64,000 bases of DNA, from contig NZ_JBBOOK010000001.1 of the NCBI RefSeq assembly GCF_038003045.1, positions 2,170,001-2,234,000 of the forward strand. Direction: 5' to 3'. A model generated the notes under the pieces. That model searched no databases. It was not told where the DNA came from and saw only the letters and a program-made list of their open reading frames with translations. Positions 34,173 to 48,722 of the stretch are shown piece by piece (the stretch's first letter is position 1; each line of letters starts with the position of its first letter). This DNA comes from Sporosarcina sp. FSL W7-1349 (GTDB taxonomy: Bacteria > Bacillota > Bacilli > Bacillales_A > Planococcaceae). The position numbers and the translations under genes were made by a program.

Positions 34173-35141
34173 TCACTTGCTATTATTTGCAAGTGAAGGA
34201 GTTTTTAAACACTCGGAATCATCTAAGTTGAATTTTTTTATTTCGGTCCCGGTGTAATAGTGTTGGAGAATCTTTTCCGCATTCCATCCTTTCTGCGCGT
34301 AAGCTTCTGCGCCGTATTGGCTCATCCCTACTCCATGGCCGTACCCTGTCGTGGTGACATGGACGATTTCATTCGTCACATCAAAAGCGATATCAAAATC
34401 GGTCGAAGCCAGTCCAAGCAAATCCCGCATCTCCCTGCCACTCGTTTCATAACCGGTGGTGACCGCTTTCTGGACGCGGCCGGTCGGATTCCGGACGAGC
34501 TGAAGGGAGCGAAAATGATCGGCATTCCATTGATTGCCCATCGCCCGGTTCCAGTCAGCCAGCGACATCTCGATTTGGCGTTCCACTTGGGGTGCGACTT
34601 GTTCCTCCCCCGCGCTCTCGACACTCTGTAAATAGGGGATGTCGTTCCCGCTGAAGTTTTTCGCAGCTTCCGTCTTGCCGTTCGATGTGGAGAAGAACAT
34701 GGCGGAAATTAGTTGATCTTCATATTTGACGATTTCCCCCGCTGTCGCTTCGACCGCACTGCGTACCTTCTTTTCATTGCGCTTGAACTCTTTCTTCCAA
34801 CGTTCTTTTCGGTCCGCTTCCGTCGCATACACTTGGGCAGACACATCGGCTGCAATCGACTTCTTCCCGCTGTCAGTCGAGCGCAAGGCATACGTCCGGG
34901 CGGCAATTGCCTGCGCCTCCAACGCCTCAGGATGGAATGTTGCCGGCATCTCCGCCGCCACAACGCCCACTACATACTCTTCCAATGGAATCGGCTCCTC
35001 AATGCCTTCCACCCGGATTACGACGGGACATAACTCTTCGTGCAACTCCTCCGTTAGATTTTTCGTCGGCAACGGCTGTTTCAATAGGATGGGGATGAAA
35101 AATAGTAGAATTATGAAAAAAACGGTGAGTAGTTTGTCCAT
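34173..35141 (-). CDS. spoIID: stage II sporulation protein SpoIID (lytic transglycosylase)
   Basis: 322 aa. N-terminal anchor MDKLLTVFFIILLFFIPILL, then the SpoIID core EEYVVGVVAAEMPATFHPEA with the catalytic Glu, then AIAARTYAL, and the C-terminal GYGHGVGMSQYGAEAYAQKG motif. It cuts peptidoglycan glycan strands for engulfment. The start at 35141 has no ribosome binding site at all, while a sigma-E -10 element ends only five bases upstream, so its message may be leaderless. The frame upstream is array A5. Confidence 0.93.
   Translation of the reverse strand: MDKLLTVFFIILLFFIPILLKQPLPTKNLTEELHEELCPVVIRVEGIEEPIPLEEYVVGVVAAEMPATFHPEALEAQAIAARTYALRSTDSGKKSIAADVSAQVYATEADRKERWKKEFKRNEKKVRSAVEATAGEIVKYEDQLISAMFFSTSNGKTEAAKNFSGNDIPYLQSVESAGEEQVAPQVERQIEMSLADWNRAMGNQWNADHFRSLQLVRNPTGRVQKAVTTGYETSGREMRDLLGLASTDFDIAFDVTNEIVHVTTTGYGHGVGMSQYGAEAYAQKGWNAEKILQHYYTGTEIKKFNLDDSECLKTPSLANNSK
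34181..34210 (-). promoter_or_regulatory. sigma-F promoter of spoIIQ
   Basis: On the minus strand GTTTA (-35) and GCAAATAATA (-10; nine of ten with GGnnAnAMTR) are 15 bases apart. The inverted repeat CACTTGC/GCAAGTG (34174-34195) overlaps the -10. Confidence 0.6.
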
Positions 35142-35146
35142 GGTGA

Positions 35147-35176
35147 AGTGTATGAGGTGATGGGTGAGATTATTAC
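35147..35176 (-). promoter_or_regulatory. sigma-E promoter of spoIID abutting the start codon
   Basis: On the minus strand CATACACT, a perfect sigma-E -10, ends five bases before the ATG at 35141. GTAATAAT lies 14 bases upstream as a weaker -35. Transcription would begin at or next to the A of the start codon. Confidence 0.6.
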
Positions 35177-35189
35177 ATTTTAGGGGGGG

Positions 35190-35480
35190 AGATTGCGTTA
35201 TGGAGAGGGCAGGAATGTTGAGAGGTTTGGGGATTTTGTTGGGAGGTGGGCTGGACGCGTTGTGGGGTTTGGAATTTATGTTGGGAGGCTGAACGAAAGC
35301 TTTGAGATGTATGGCGGATGCGTTGAGAGATTTAGAGTTTACATTAAGAGGCGGAGTGGGAGCGTTGTGAGGTTTGAGAAATACGTTGGAAAGTAAAGCA
35401 GAAACGTTGAAAGCTTCCAAGATTAGGCGGGATCTTGCGAGGTTTAATATAGAAGTGTTGAACGGAGACCATTTCGAAGT
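35190..35480 (-). repeat. repeat array A5 (family A, decayed)
   Basis: Cores CCTCACAACGCT, CCTCCCAACA and TTCAACGTT at about 21-bp steps on the minus strand. The array lies between the murA terminator and the spoIID promoter, ending about 14 bases before the -35. Confidence 0.65.
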
Positions 35481-35550
35481 TGTGGCTGTTTGTACGTTAT
35501 ACGACGATGGATTATGAGCGCGCCGGACGCCAGTGCTTTATTAAAAACAG

Positions 35551-35578
35551 AAAAAAAGCCGCAGTCGGCGGCTTTTTT
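35551..35578 (-). terminator. terminator after murA
   Basis: AAAAAAGCCGC / GCGGCTTTTTT around a 6-base loop, overlapping the murA stop. Confidence 0.88.
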
Positions 35579-36872
35579 AAGCGAATTGTTTTGCTTTTTC
35601 CTCGGACGTTTCGGAGATGCGAATGATATCCGCTCCGAGGGCGGCGAGTTTGCCGTGGAAGTTGACGTAGCCGCGATCGAGGTGTTCGAGTTCTGTGACG
35701 CGTGTGACGCCTTCTGCGACGAGTCCTGCCAAGATTAAGGATGCAGCGGCACGCAAGTCGGTTGCGGCGACTTCCGCCCCTTGTAGCTTGGATGGCCCCA
35801 TAACAATCACGGAGCGTCCTTCAATCTTGACGTTCGCATTCATCCGTCGGAATTCCTCTACGTGCATGAAGCGGTTTTCGAATACCGTTTCAGTGAGGAC
35901 GCCTGTTCCTTCCGATGTCAGCATAAGCGCCATCATCTGGGATTGCATATCTGTCGGGAACCCGGGATGCGGCATTGTTTTCAGATCGACTGCTTTCAAT
36001 GGATGTGTCGCTTTCACTCGGATGCCTTCCTCGAGTTCTGTAATGCTGACGCCCATCTCACCCATCTTGGAAATAAGAGCTGCATTATGTTCCGGGACGG
36101 CGTTCTCGATGATGATATCGCCCCCCGTGATCGCTGCGGCTACCATGAAGGTCCCGGTTTCAATCCGGTCAGGTATAATATGATGAGTTGTGCCATATAA
36201 TTCCGTAACGCCTTCGATTCGGATTGAATCCGTTCCCGCACCGACGACTCTGCCACCCATTTCATTTATGAAGTTCGCCAAATCGACAATTTCCGGCTCT
36301 TTCGCCGCATTTTCGATAATGGTCGTGCCTTCCGCCAATGCGGCGGCTGTCATAATATTTTCGGTGGCTCCCACACTCGGGAAGTCCAAATAAATTTTCG
36401 CGCCTTTCAACCCATGTTCCGCTTTCGCTTCGACATGTCCATGACCGAATGTAATCTCCGCACCCATCGCTTCAAAGCCCTTCAAATGCTGATCGATCGG
36501 GCGTGACCCGATGGCGCATCCTCCTGGCAGAGCGACTCTGGCAAAGCCGTGACGTGCGAGCAATGGGCCCATCACCAAGATGGAAGCACGCATTTTCCGG
36601 ACATATTCGAACTGTGCCTCTGTCGATAATTGTCCGGACGAGTCGATTCGAACTTCCCCATATTCCGGGGAATATTCCACCTGTGCATGCAAGCTTTTCA
36701 ACACTTCGTTGATTGTGCCCACGTCCGACAGATCCGGGACGTCGCGAATAATATTCGTGCCTTTTGTGGCAAGCAAAGCTGCTGCAAGAATAGGCAATAC
36801 TGCGTTTTTTGCTCCTTCGACCCGAACGTTGCCTTTCAGTACTCGCCCGCCTGTTATAATAATTTTATCCAA
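35577..36872 (-). CDS. murA: UDP-N-acetylglucosamine 1-carboxyvinyltransferase MurA (first copy)
   Basis: 431 aa from TTG 36872, five bases after GGAGGGGC. EPSP-synthase-fold enzyme of the first committed peptidoglycan step. Active-site Cys in [14 protein letters not shown] (the fosfomycin target) and [14 protein letters not shown] at the front. The site upstream of spoIID corresponds to murAA of B. subtilis. The second copy at 62414 differs widely in sequence. Confidence 0.96.
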   Translation of the reverse strand: MDKIIITGGRVLKGNVRVEGAKNAVLPILAAALLATKGTNIIRDVPDLSDVGTINEVLKSLHAQVEYSPEYGEVRIDSSGQLSTEAQFEYVRKMRASILVMGPLLARHGFARVALPGGCAIGSRPIDQHLKGFEAMGAEITFGHGHVEAKAEHGLKGAKIYLDFPSVGATENIMTAAALAEGTTIIENAAKEPEIVDLANFINEMGGRVVGAGTDSIRIEGVTELYGTTHHIIPDRIETGTFMVAAAITGGDIIIENAVPEHNAALISKMGEMGVSITELEEGIRVKATHPLKAVDLKTMPHPGFPTDMQSQMMALMLTSEGTGVLTETVFENRFMHVEEFRRMNANVKIEGRSVIVMGPSKLQGAEVAATDLRAAASLILAGLVAEGVTRVTELEHLDRGYVNFHGKLAALGADIIRISETSEEKAKQFA

Positions 36873-37223
36873 AATAAGCCCCTCCGACTCCAGTGTTGTA
36901 CCTAGACATGATGCCGTCATTTATTTCGATATTTTTGTCATGATTTTAAGCATAAAAACACATACTATTTTACAGTGCCCTGGCTAATTAAACAAGCTGC
37001 CTCCGGGCTATTTTCCATGTGACTTCCGAATAGTCTATAATATGTACACATTTGACGATTTGTGTCATCGTTCGGAGTGGGCAGCTTCTCTGTTCCTTTC
37101 TTTCCCCGCTGTTAGAAAAAAAAACCTCTTGAAATCCTACCGTGCCTACATACCATCGCCCCACATACGGACAGGCCTTTCATATGTGCGGCGATGCCAT
37201 GCCGAGCGGAAGTACCCGTTCCT
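36873..37223. other. gap between murA and ywzB with a long hairpin
   Basis: At 37154-37196 CATCGCC-CACATA pairs with TATGTG-GGCGATG (13 pairs, one mismatch) around a 15-base loop. It stands about 30 bases after the ywzB stop but lacks a T-run. The rest should hold the murA promoter; I see no clear -35/-10 pair and no gene. Confidence 0.4.
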
Positions 37224-37451
37224 TCATTCAAATAAGAATGGAATACGTCTTGACCAATAGGATATCTCCAAAAAGAAATTTGATACGGCCCAACCGATGG
37301 AAATGCTGATCAAAATGAATAAAAGCTGCGCTTGCAAAACCCGGTTTTTCCGGATAATCTTCTCCGGCATCACCGCTTGCAACGCAAAAAATGAAACACC
37401 GATGAAGAAAATATGTGAGGCAATCACCAAAATGGGATGATATCCGAGCAT
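37224..37451 (-). CDS. ywzB: YwzB/DUF1146 small membrane protein
   Basis: 75 aa from ATG 37451. Two hydrophobic helices (ILVIASHIFFIGVSFFAL; LLFILISISIGWAVSNFFLE) flank a basic loop KIIRKNRV. It corresponds to YwzB/DUF1146, which occurs behind atpC across Bacillales; its role is unknown. The ATG follows GGAAGG at eight bases; a GTG 27 bases upstream has no ribosome binding site. Confidence 0.82.
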   Translation of the reverse strand: MLGYHPILVIASHIFFIGVSFFALQAVMPEKIIRKNRVLQAQLLFILISISIGWAVSNFFLEISYWSRRIPFLFE

Positions 37452-37921
37452 CTCCTCACGTCCTTCCGCTTTTTTCACAAAACAAATACGCCCCGGCGTA
37501 ATTCGTCGAGCTTGAAGTCTACATGTAGTGCTAATCGAGCAACAAAGGGTTCACTTTTCCATATTTCTACGCCCTTTGCAAAAATAAAGGCATCACTTTC
37601 GTCTCACAAAGAGAGCAATTTGCCGTATTCTTTGCAGAGACACTTCTAAGACTTCCTTCCTAACATCCGCCAGCCGACTTTAGACGTCCCGTTTCAAAAA
37701 GAAGAGCACTGCCCTGATGAATCCCGTTGCCCCTTCTTTGGCAACGTGGGCATTCCTATGTCCTGTAATTCGGAGACTGTATCTTTTATGTAGCCTGCCA
37801 AACAAAAGTTAAAAGACGGGCAGAAGATGTGCATCCCCTGTCCGCCTTGGTGAAAGAAAAGACACTCCGCATTCATCTCTCGACCCATAAAGACTCGGGT
37901 CTTTGCTGAATGAGGATCGGC
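37452..37921. other. gap between atpC and ywzB
   Basis: 470 bp. A minus frame (37888-37694) lacks a start signal. Hairpins are GTTGCC...GGCAAC at 37726-37745 and AAAGACTCGGGTCTTT at 37889-37904, the latter close to the atpC stop and perhaps a weak terminator. I recognise no gene or known repeat. Confidence 0.35.
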
Positions 37922-38326
37922 TTATAATCTCGTTTCGTACACTTTGATCCGGGTAATGGCACGTTGCAAAGCGTATTCCATTATCTGGTGTTCTTTCTCA
38001 TCCGATTGAGCCCGCAATTTTTCTTCTGCCCGTTTAGCTGCGGCTTTCGCACGTGCTAAATCGATTGTGGCTGCCATTTCTGCACTTTGGGCTAATACGG
38101 TGACAACGTCCGGACGGACTTCGATAAAACCGCCGTGTACGGCAACATGTTCTGTCGCACCGTCTTTTTTCAGACGAAGATCACCGATTTGAAGCGGTGC
38201 CACCATAGCGATGTGGCCGGGAAGAATCCCAATTTCGCCCGATTCGGCGGCTGCGATGATCATGTCCGCCTCAGTTTCACAGACAGGGCCGTCGGGAGTG
38301 ACGATATTGACTTTCATGGTCTTCAT
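37922..38326 (-). CDS. atpC: ATP synthase epsilon subunit
   Basis: 134 aa from ATG 38326 with CAGGAGG nine bases ahead. [20 protein letters not shown] and [14 protein letters not shown] form the N-terminal beta sandwich; the C-terminal helical hairpin ([17 protein letters not shown]) follows. It belongs to the central stalk and regulates ATPase activity. It is separated from atpD by 232 bp, far more than usual. Confidence 0.95.
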   Translation of the reverse strand: MKTMKVNIVTPDGPVCETEADMIIAAAESGEIGILPGHIAMVAPLQIGDLRLKKDGATEHVAVHGGFIEVRPDVVTVLAQSAEMAATIDLARAKAAAKRAEEKLRAQSDEKEHQIMEYALQRAITRIKVYETRL

Positions 38327-38558
38327 TTTTTTTCCTCCTGGTCCCTTTAATCGAACGCCTCCGGGGTATCGCGATTGCCGCATCACTTCCGGTGCAGAAA
38401 ACAGCATCCCCGGATCATGGCGAGGCCCGGTTTCCGCGTTCTCCAGTCTTCCGACTGTCATCCGCGTGTCCCACGCCTATGAATAGCGCAGCACATTCAG
38501 TCATCGCATGATCCAGGGTAAGTTCTGCCGGAGGCTTATAAAGATTTTTATCTGAAGA
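38327..38558. other. long spacer between atpD and atpC
   Basis: Without a gene. Inverted arms GGATCATG (38412-38419) and CATGATCC (38507-38514) lie 87 bases apart. No promoter is evident. In most relatives these genes are about 20 bp apart. Confidence 0.4.
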
Positions 38559-40887
<2,329 letters not shown>

Positions 40888-40943
40888 TTATCGTTTTTTA
40901 TGACTATATAGGATGAATGAAAAGCGCACTTTCGAACTGGCTA

Positions 40944-41067
40944 TTGCTTTCCGTTCCGGCGCTCGCTTTCCGCGGGCGTCGCTTCAGCCTCCTCGGTCGC
41001 TTTGCGCCCTCCGGGGTCTTCAGCCAACGCTTTTCCCGCAGGAGTCGAGCGCCTGCACTTCAAGCAA
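40944..41067. repeat. palindromic intergenic element inside the atp operon
   Basis: A 124-bp unit with ends TTGCTT / AAGCAA and strong internal arms GGCGCTCG / CGAGCGCC, plus CCGCGGG and CCCGCAGG blocks. Its wording (CGCTTTCCGCGGGC... CTCCGGGGTCTTC) is like an abundant REP/MITE-type repeat I associate with many Bacillales genomes. It sits between atpA and atpG, so it is transcribed in the operon and would fold into a large hairpin. Confidence 0.7.
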
Positions 41068-41111
41068 CAGGGCTCACTGTCACTACCTCTTCCTATATAG
41101 TTTACAGTCAT

Positions 41112-42632
<1,521 letters not shown>

Positions 42633-42645
42633 TCAAAATTCAGAT

Positions 42646-43185
42646 TTAGGAACCGATCAGGTCCCGTTTCAAGCGGTTGAGCTTCGCGCTCAAACTGCTA
42701 TCGTAGATCTGGTTGCCGATTTGAAGGCGGATGCCTCCGATCAGGCTCGGATCGATAATATTTTCAATGCGTAAGGATAGCTTGCCGACTTTTCTAGCGA
42801 ATGCCGCAGAAATCGATTGGCTTTCGCTTTCCGTCAATGGACGGGTAGAGTAAACTTTCGCGTCCGCCACACCAGCTGCATCATTGGCATACTCGACAAA
42901 CTCTTCCACTACGTTCACGACTTCGTTGATGCGTTTCTTTTCAAGCAAGACGAAAAGAGTATTTAAGATATACGGGTTGGCCGTTTGGAACGCACCCGCC
43001 AATAAATTCTTTTTCGCTTCCTCTGTGAGTTTCGGCGTCTCTAATAGTTCACCGAGCTTTTCATTGGCTTGGAACACTTTCTTCACTTCGAGAAGCTCTT
43101 CCCGAAGTTGTCCCGTAAGCCCTTTTTCTTGCGCTAGTTCAAACAATGCGAGCGCATAGCGTTTTGCCGCTACGGATTGACTCAT
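42646..43185 (-). CDS. atpH: ATP synthase delta subunit
   Basis: 179 aa. N-terminal six-helix domain ([18 protein letters not shown]) and C-terminal signature [19 protein letters not shown]. Connects F1 to the b-subunit stalk. Its start overlaps atpF by 4 bp. Confidence 0.96.
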   Translation of the reverse strand: MSQSVAAKRYALALFELAQEKGLTGQLREELLEVKKVFQANEKLGELLETPKLTEEAKKNLLAGAFQTANPYILNTLFVLLEKKRINEVVNVVEEFVEYANDAAGVADAKVYSTRPLTESESQSISAAFARKVGKLSLRIENIIDPSLIGGIRLQIGNQIYDSSLSAKLNRLKRDLIGS

Positions 43186-43736
43186 TGCGCATCGCCTGCT
43201 TTCACAATCGTCTCCTCAATCAGTGCGCGGTTATCCTCCTCGGACACTTCTTTACCGAGTACTTTCGACGCAGCCAAGATGGAGAGGGATACGAATTCTT
43301 CGCGGACTGCCGCGATGGCTTTTTCCTTTTCCGTCGCGATTTCAAGTGCGGCCGAGTCTTTCATACGACTCACTTCAGCGCGTGCAGCCTGTACAAGCTC
43401 TTCACGTTGAGCATCCCCTTGTTTGCGGGCGCTCTCTACGATTTGCTGTGCATCTTCACGAGCAGTTTTCAAGAGATTACGTTGTTCATCCAATAGCTTT
43501 TGGGATTCTGCGCGGCTTTTTTCAGCCTCTTCGATTTCTTTTGCGATCAATTCAGCACGTTGGTCCATGACACCCATCAATGGGCCCCATGCGAATTTTT
43601 TCAGAAGAATCATCAGAATCGTGAAAAATACGACCGTGACGATAATATCGCCCAGGTTCAATCTGTTATTCAAACTTGCTAGAAATCCTGAATTGGGTGC
43701 TTCTGCAGCCAATAGGACGAAGTTATCCAAAAACAC
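43182..43736 (-). CDS. atpF: ATP synthase b subunit
   Basis: 184 aa from GTG 43736, with AAGGGAG ten bases ahead. One membrane helix ([20 protein letters not shown]) is followed by the long charged helix of the outer stalk ([20 protein letters not shown]). The longer frame to 43775 has a poorer start. Confidence 0.93.
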   Translation of the reverse strand: MFLDNFVLLAAEAPNSGFLASLNNRLNLGDIIVTVVFFTILMILLKKFAWGPLMGVMDQRAELIAKEIEEAEKSRAESQKLLDEQRNLLKTAREDAQQIVESARKQGDAQREELVQAARAEVSRMKDSAALEIATEKEKAIAAVREEFVSLSILAASKVLGKEVSEEDNRALIEETIVKAGDAQ

Positions 43737-44012
43737 GATTGTTTCACTCCCTTCAAGTGCTTCTGCCTCTGTCAATCATGCTTCGGCTTCTGTATGTACC
43801 GCCGAAGGCTTCAATCAGGCCCGTCGGACGTCCGCGGGAACCTGTACGATATCGAATTCGTTCATTATTTGCATAATCAGGGTCTTCCTATACATAAAGG
43901 AATGGCGAAGGACTACAAATTGCGCTCTTCGCCATTTTTGACTATCAATCAATTACGCCTAGCAGCTATCCGGTCACTCCAAGTGTCCGAAGACTGCTAA
44001 ATCATGTTTCTA
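43737..44012. other. long atpE-atpF spacer with hairpin
   Basis: 276 bp without a gene. AATGGCGAAG and CTTCGCCATT pair around a loop of about 15 bases (43900-43940), flanked by T5 on the plus strand. In the message the stem lies downstream of atpE. It could slow decay or cause partial termination, which would favour c-subunit output. Confidence 0.5.
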
Positions 44013-44294
<282 letters not shown>

Positions 44295-44302
44295 TTATAT
44301 GT

Positions 44303-45058
<756 letters not shown>

Positions 45059-45430
45059 TTATTGATGTCTTGCGTGATAAATGATCCTGTCAACCAATAA
45101 CAGGATATAAGGAATCATGAGACCGATCACCGTACTGACCAAGTCAACCTGTTCCGGTAACGAAATCGCGATGGCCGCCGCGGCTACTCCTGAGGCGAAA
45201 CGCATCGCAGTCCCTATGGAAGCTCTCCCTTTCCCTGCCGCAATCGTACGGTCAAATCTTTCCATTCTACGGACAAGAATCCAGAAATTATACAATCCGA
45301 ACAAAGAACCGAGGATTAATCCAGCAAAAATTCGTGGAAATCCAGTAAACGCCCACCCAAGAACGAACAATGCAAGCAAAAAAAAGAGCACCCTCTTTTG
45401 CCTTTTATGGATTTCTTGGAGTGTTTGCAT
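45059..45430 (-). CDS. atpI: ATP synthase accessory protein AtpI
   Basis: 123 aa from ATG 45430 after AGGAGAACG. Four hydrophobic helices (VLFFLLALFVLGWAFTGF; IFAGLILGSLFGLYNFWIL and two more). First gene of the operon; family members assist assembly of the c-ring or handle magnesium. Confidence 0.88.
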   Translation of the reverse strand: MQTLQEIHKRQKRVLFFLLALFVLGWAFTGFPRIFAGLILGSLFGLYNFWILVRRMERFDRTIAAGKGRASIGTAMRFASGVAAAAIAISLPEQVDLVSTVIGLMIPYILLLVDRIIYHARHQ

Positions 45431-45760
45431 AGTTAGTCGTTCTCCTGAATTCTTATTTTGGGATCGTGTGGAGCTTGTCCACCTGCCAATGAACAGACCT
45501 TGCAAGTGAACACAAAAGGATAGCGGGGTGGTTCCCGTGTCGCTGTCCAGCCTGTTACCGGCAGACTCCGCAAAGGATGGAAACCTGAAAATTGCTAGGG
45601 TATTGTCGATTCGGTGTCAAGAAGCGTAGATACCTGCTGTGGAAGCGACACCCGACTTTCCGCACCAATCGACGATTTGGGATGTGATGATCGAAACCTC
45701 GACGGTTCGGTGGCGGTTCATTTTTATATAGATGAAACCCTATCATTCTTATCCTTTGTT

Positions 45761-45789
45761 AGCATACAATAGCGCAAATTTGATGTCAA
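45761..45789 (-). promoter_or_regulatory. atp operon promoter
   Basis: TTGACA (45789-45784) and TATGCT (45766-45761) with 17 bases between. The start would be near 45754, leaving a leader of about 320 nt before atpI, which holds several GC-rich inverted segments but no gene. Confidence 0.7.
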
Positions 45790-45924
45790 TTGATTCCCGT
45801 GAAAATCTTCACATAGCGACAGTTTTGTCAAACAAACGACAAATTTGAGAAGTTGAAGTGAAATTGGGGATTATGGGAGGTTGGTGGATTAGGGTTTTTG
45901 TAGGTGTGTGGGACTTGAGGCGTG

Positions 45925-46345
45925 ACAGTTTCGGGCGGGGCCATTAAAGTTCCGGGGATTGTCCTTACAGTTGAGCGGATTGCCATGATAGTTTACATGT
46001 GCTATGACAGTTCTGGACGGAGACATGACGGTTTCCCGGATTGCCCTTACAGTTAGATGGATTGCCATGACAGTTTCCGCGCGCCATGACAGTTCCGGGA
46101 AGGGCCTTGATAGTTTCAGGGATTGTCCTTACAGTTGAGCGGATTGCCATGACAGTTCGCCCGCGCCATGACAGTTTTGGGCAGAGCCATGATAGTTCCC
46201 GAGATTGCCCTTACAGTTGAGCGGATTGCCATGACAGTTCGCCCGCGCCATGACAGTTTTGGGCAGAGCCATGATAGTTCCCGAGATTGCCCTTACAGTT
46301 TAGATGATTCCCATGAAAGTTTCCACGCCAATGCAGTCCAATTCC
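45925..46345 (+). repeat. repeat array D1 (family D, 82-bp higher-order repeat)
   Basis: Units of 21, 21, 21 and 19 bp recur as an 82-bp super-unit, with cores CCATGACAGTT, CCATGATAGTT and CCCTTACAGTT. At 46140-46310 two super-units are almost identical. Between the wecB terminator and the atp promoter. Confidence 0.9.
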
Positions 46346-46357
46346 AATCCCCTAATT

Positions 46358-46389
46358 TAAAAGAAAACAACCGGGTTAGTCCCGGTTGT
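46358..46389 (-). terminator. terminator after wecB
   Basis: ACAACCGGG / CCCGGTTGT around TTAGT, with TTTTCTTTT on the minus strand. Confidence 0.88.
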
Positions 46390-46396
46390 CAAGATT

Positions 46397-47518
46397 TCAT
46401 TGAGAAGCTAGATAATCCTTCAAGGCGGCCACAATCCGCTCGGAGGCGTAGCCGTCCCCGTATGGATTGGAAGCGTGGGCCATTTTGTGATATTCCTCTT
46501 CATTACATAGCAAAGTGTCCGTCAAATCGAATATGGTATCTTCGTCGGTACCCGCCAGTTTCAGCGTTCCCGCTTCGATTCCTTCCGGCCGTTCTGTCGT
46601 GTCGCGCAGAACGATCACCGGTTTCCCTAGGGACGGAGCTTCTTCCTGGATGCCGCCCGAATCGGTCAAAATAATATGGGAACGTGCGGCAAAGTTGTGG
46701 AAATCCACCACTTCCAGCGGTTCAATCAGCTGAACGCGCGGATTGTTGCCGAGCAGTTCGTCGGCCACTTCCCGGACCGCTGGATTCATATGAACCGGGT
46801 AAATCACTTGGAGATCCGCATGCTTGTCCAGCAAGCGATTGATGGCCCGGAACATATTACGCATCGGCTCTCCAAGATTTTCCCTTCGATGGGCGGTCAA
46901 TAAGAGAAGGCGATCCGTTCCCAACTGGTCCAAGACAGGATGGGCATATTCGTCGCGCACTGTCGTCCGGAGCGCATCGATCGCCGTGTTCCCTGTAATA
47001 TGAATCCGGTCCGCCGGCTTTCCTTCGTCCAGCAGATTGCGAGCGGACTTTTCAGTCGGGGCAAAATGAAGATCCGCAATCACACCTGTCAATTGGCGAT
47101 TCATTTCCTCCGGATACGGAGAGTGTTTGTCCCACGTACGGAGCCCCGCTTCAACGTGGCCAACCGCTATTTTATTATAAAATGCCGCGAGACTTCCGAT
47201 GAAAGTCGTCGACGTATCCCCGTGCACGAGCACAATATCCGGTTCCGTCTCTTTCATGACGCGGTCCAGGCCTTCCAACCCCCGCGTCGCGACATCCACC
47301 AATGTTTGACGATCCTTCATGATATTCAAATCATAATCCGGCTGAATTCCGAATGTCTCGAGGACTTGGTCCAACATTTGTCGATGTTGCGCGGTAACCG
47401 TCACGATCGACTCGATATCTTCCTCATGTTTTTGCAGTTCCAGCACGAGCGGGGCCATTTTGATGGCTTCAGGCCGTGTGCCGAAAATTGTCATCACTTT
47501 CCATTTGCGTTTCAACAC
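46397..47518 (-). CDS. wecB: UDP-N-acetylglucosamine 2-epimerase (non-hydrolysing)
   Basis: 373 aa from GTG 47518, seven bases after GGAAGG. GT-B fold; motifs FGTRPEAIKMAPL, HGDTSTT, HVEAGLRTWDK and DSGGIQEEAPSLGKPV. Converts UDP-GlcNAc into UDP-ManNAc, the precursor for wall teichoic linkage units and, through WecC (4015-5325), for ManNAcA. Sixteen bases downstream of upp, so they share a transcript. Confidence 0.93.
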   Translation of the reverse strand: MLKRKWKVMTIFGTRPEAIKMAPLVLELQKHEEDIESIVTVTAQHRQMLDQVLETFGIQPDYDLNIMKDRQTLVDVATRGLEGLDRVMKETEPDIVLVHGDTSTTFIGSLAAFYNKIAVGHVEAGLRTWDKHSPYPEEMNRQLTGVIADLHFAPTEKSARNLLDEGKPADRIHITGNTAIDALRTTVRDEYAHPVLDQLGTDRLLLLTAHRRENLGEPMRNMFRAINRLLDKHADLQVIYPVHMNPAVREVADELLGNNPRVQLIEPLEVVDFHNFAARSHIILTDSGGIQEEAPSLGKPVIVLRDTTERPEGIEAGTLKLAGTDEDTIFDLTDTLLCNEEEYHKMAHASNPYGDGYASERIVAALKDYLASQ

Positions 47519-47534
47519 GTTCACGCCTTCCAGA

Positions 47535-48164
47535 TCATTTTGTTCCGAAAAGTCTGTCCCCCGCATCTCCGAGTCCAGGAACAATATATCCTTTCTCATC
47601 CAACTTTTCATCAAGTGCCGCGATGAACACATCAACGTCCGGGTGCGCATCGGTCAGCGCCTTCACGCCTTCCGGTGCCGCAATCAGACACATGAATTTA
47701 ATATTTTTTGCTCCGCGTTTCTTCAAGGAGTTCACGGCTTCAATCGCCGATCCCCCTGTCGCCAACATCGGATCAACAAGAATGAAATCACGCTCCGATA
47801 CATCGCTTGGCAGTTTTGCATAATATTCAACCGGCAATAACGTCTCCGGGTCACGATACAATCCGATATGTCCCACTTTCGCAGTAGGGATCAAATTCAG
47901 GATTCCATCGACCATTCCAATCCCTGCACGCAGGATTGGCACAATCCCGATTTTCTTTCCGGCCAACACGTTGGACTTCGCTCTGCGGACCGGCGTATCA
48001 ATTTCCACCTCTTGCAAAGGCATTTCACGGGTGATTTCATACGCCATGAGAGTCGCCACTTCATCCACCAGTTCACGAAACTCCTTCGTGCCCGTGTTGG
48101 TATCACGGATAAAGGTCAATTTGTGCTGGATGAGCGGGTGATCAAAAACATGTACTTTCGGCAT
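47535..48164 (-). CDS. upp: uracil phosphoribosyltransferase
   Basis: 209 aa after AAAAGGAGCG. PRPP-binding loop [13 protein letters not shown], uracil-site region near the C-terminus [14 protein letters not shown]. Salvages uracil to UMP in the cytoplasm. Leads a two-gene unit with wecB; glyA upstream ends at its own terminator. Confidence 0.97.
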   Translation of the reverse strand: MPKVHVFDHPLIQHKLTFIRDTNTGTKEFRELVDEVATLMAYEITREMPLQEVEIDTPVRRAKSNVLAGKKIGIVPILRAGIGMVDGILNLIPTAKVGHIGLYRDPETLLPVEYYAKLPSDVSERDFILVDPMLATGGSAIEAVNSLKKRGAKNIKFMCLIAAPEGVKALTDAHPDVDVFIAALDEKLDEKGYIVPGLGDAGDRLFGTK

Positions 48165-48374
48165 AACTATTCGCTCCTTTTCGGAATGTCCTGTCCATTA
48201 TAACAGATTCAAAACCATTCCGGGTCAAATGAAAAACCGACATTTGGAGCATTGTTTGAACATTGGCGGGGACAGGGGTTTGAAAGGAATTGGAGGTGCG
48301 AGCTATGGGGGTGAATGGAGGTTGGGGTTTGTGGTGCGACTTGTGCAGGATGCGTTGGCGTGGAATTATCGGCG

Positions 48375-48722
48375 CAGGCACGAGGTTATCAACGATTACG
48401 CAAAGTTATCAGCACTTGACCCAAGTTAGCAGCGCTTGGCACGAGTTATCGGCACTTGGCGCAAGTTATCAGCACTTGTCCAAAGTTATCAGCGCTTGTC
48501 CAAAGTTATCAGCGCTTGACCCAAGTTATCAGCGCTTGACCCAAGTTATCAGCACTGGCGTGAAGTTATCGGCACTTGGCCCAAGTTATCAGCACTTGTC
48601 CAAAGTTATCAGCACTGGCGCGAAGTTATCAGCGCTTGACCCAAGTTATCAGCACTGGCACGAAGTTATCAGCACTGGCGCGAAGTTATCGACACTTGGC
48701 CCAAGTTATCAGCACGGGACAT
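48375..48722 (+). repeat. repeat array B2 (family B, 20-bp units)
   Basis: About 17 units of 20 bp, each GTTATCAGC plus a CTTGACCCAA-like or CTGGCGCGAA-like tail. Runs straight into array C4. Together they fill the glyA-upp gap; translated frames over this region have 20-residue periodicity and are not genes. Confidence 0.92.

Noticed and set aside
35142..35420. N-terminal extension of spoIID to 35420
   Set aside because: Translated array A5, proline- and asparagine-rich without homology; the anchor begins at 35141.
37694..37888. 64-codon minus-strand frame after atpC
   Set aside because: No ribosome binding site and no recognisable family.
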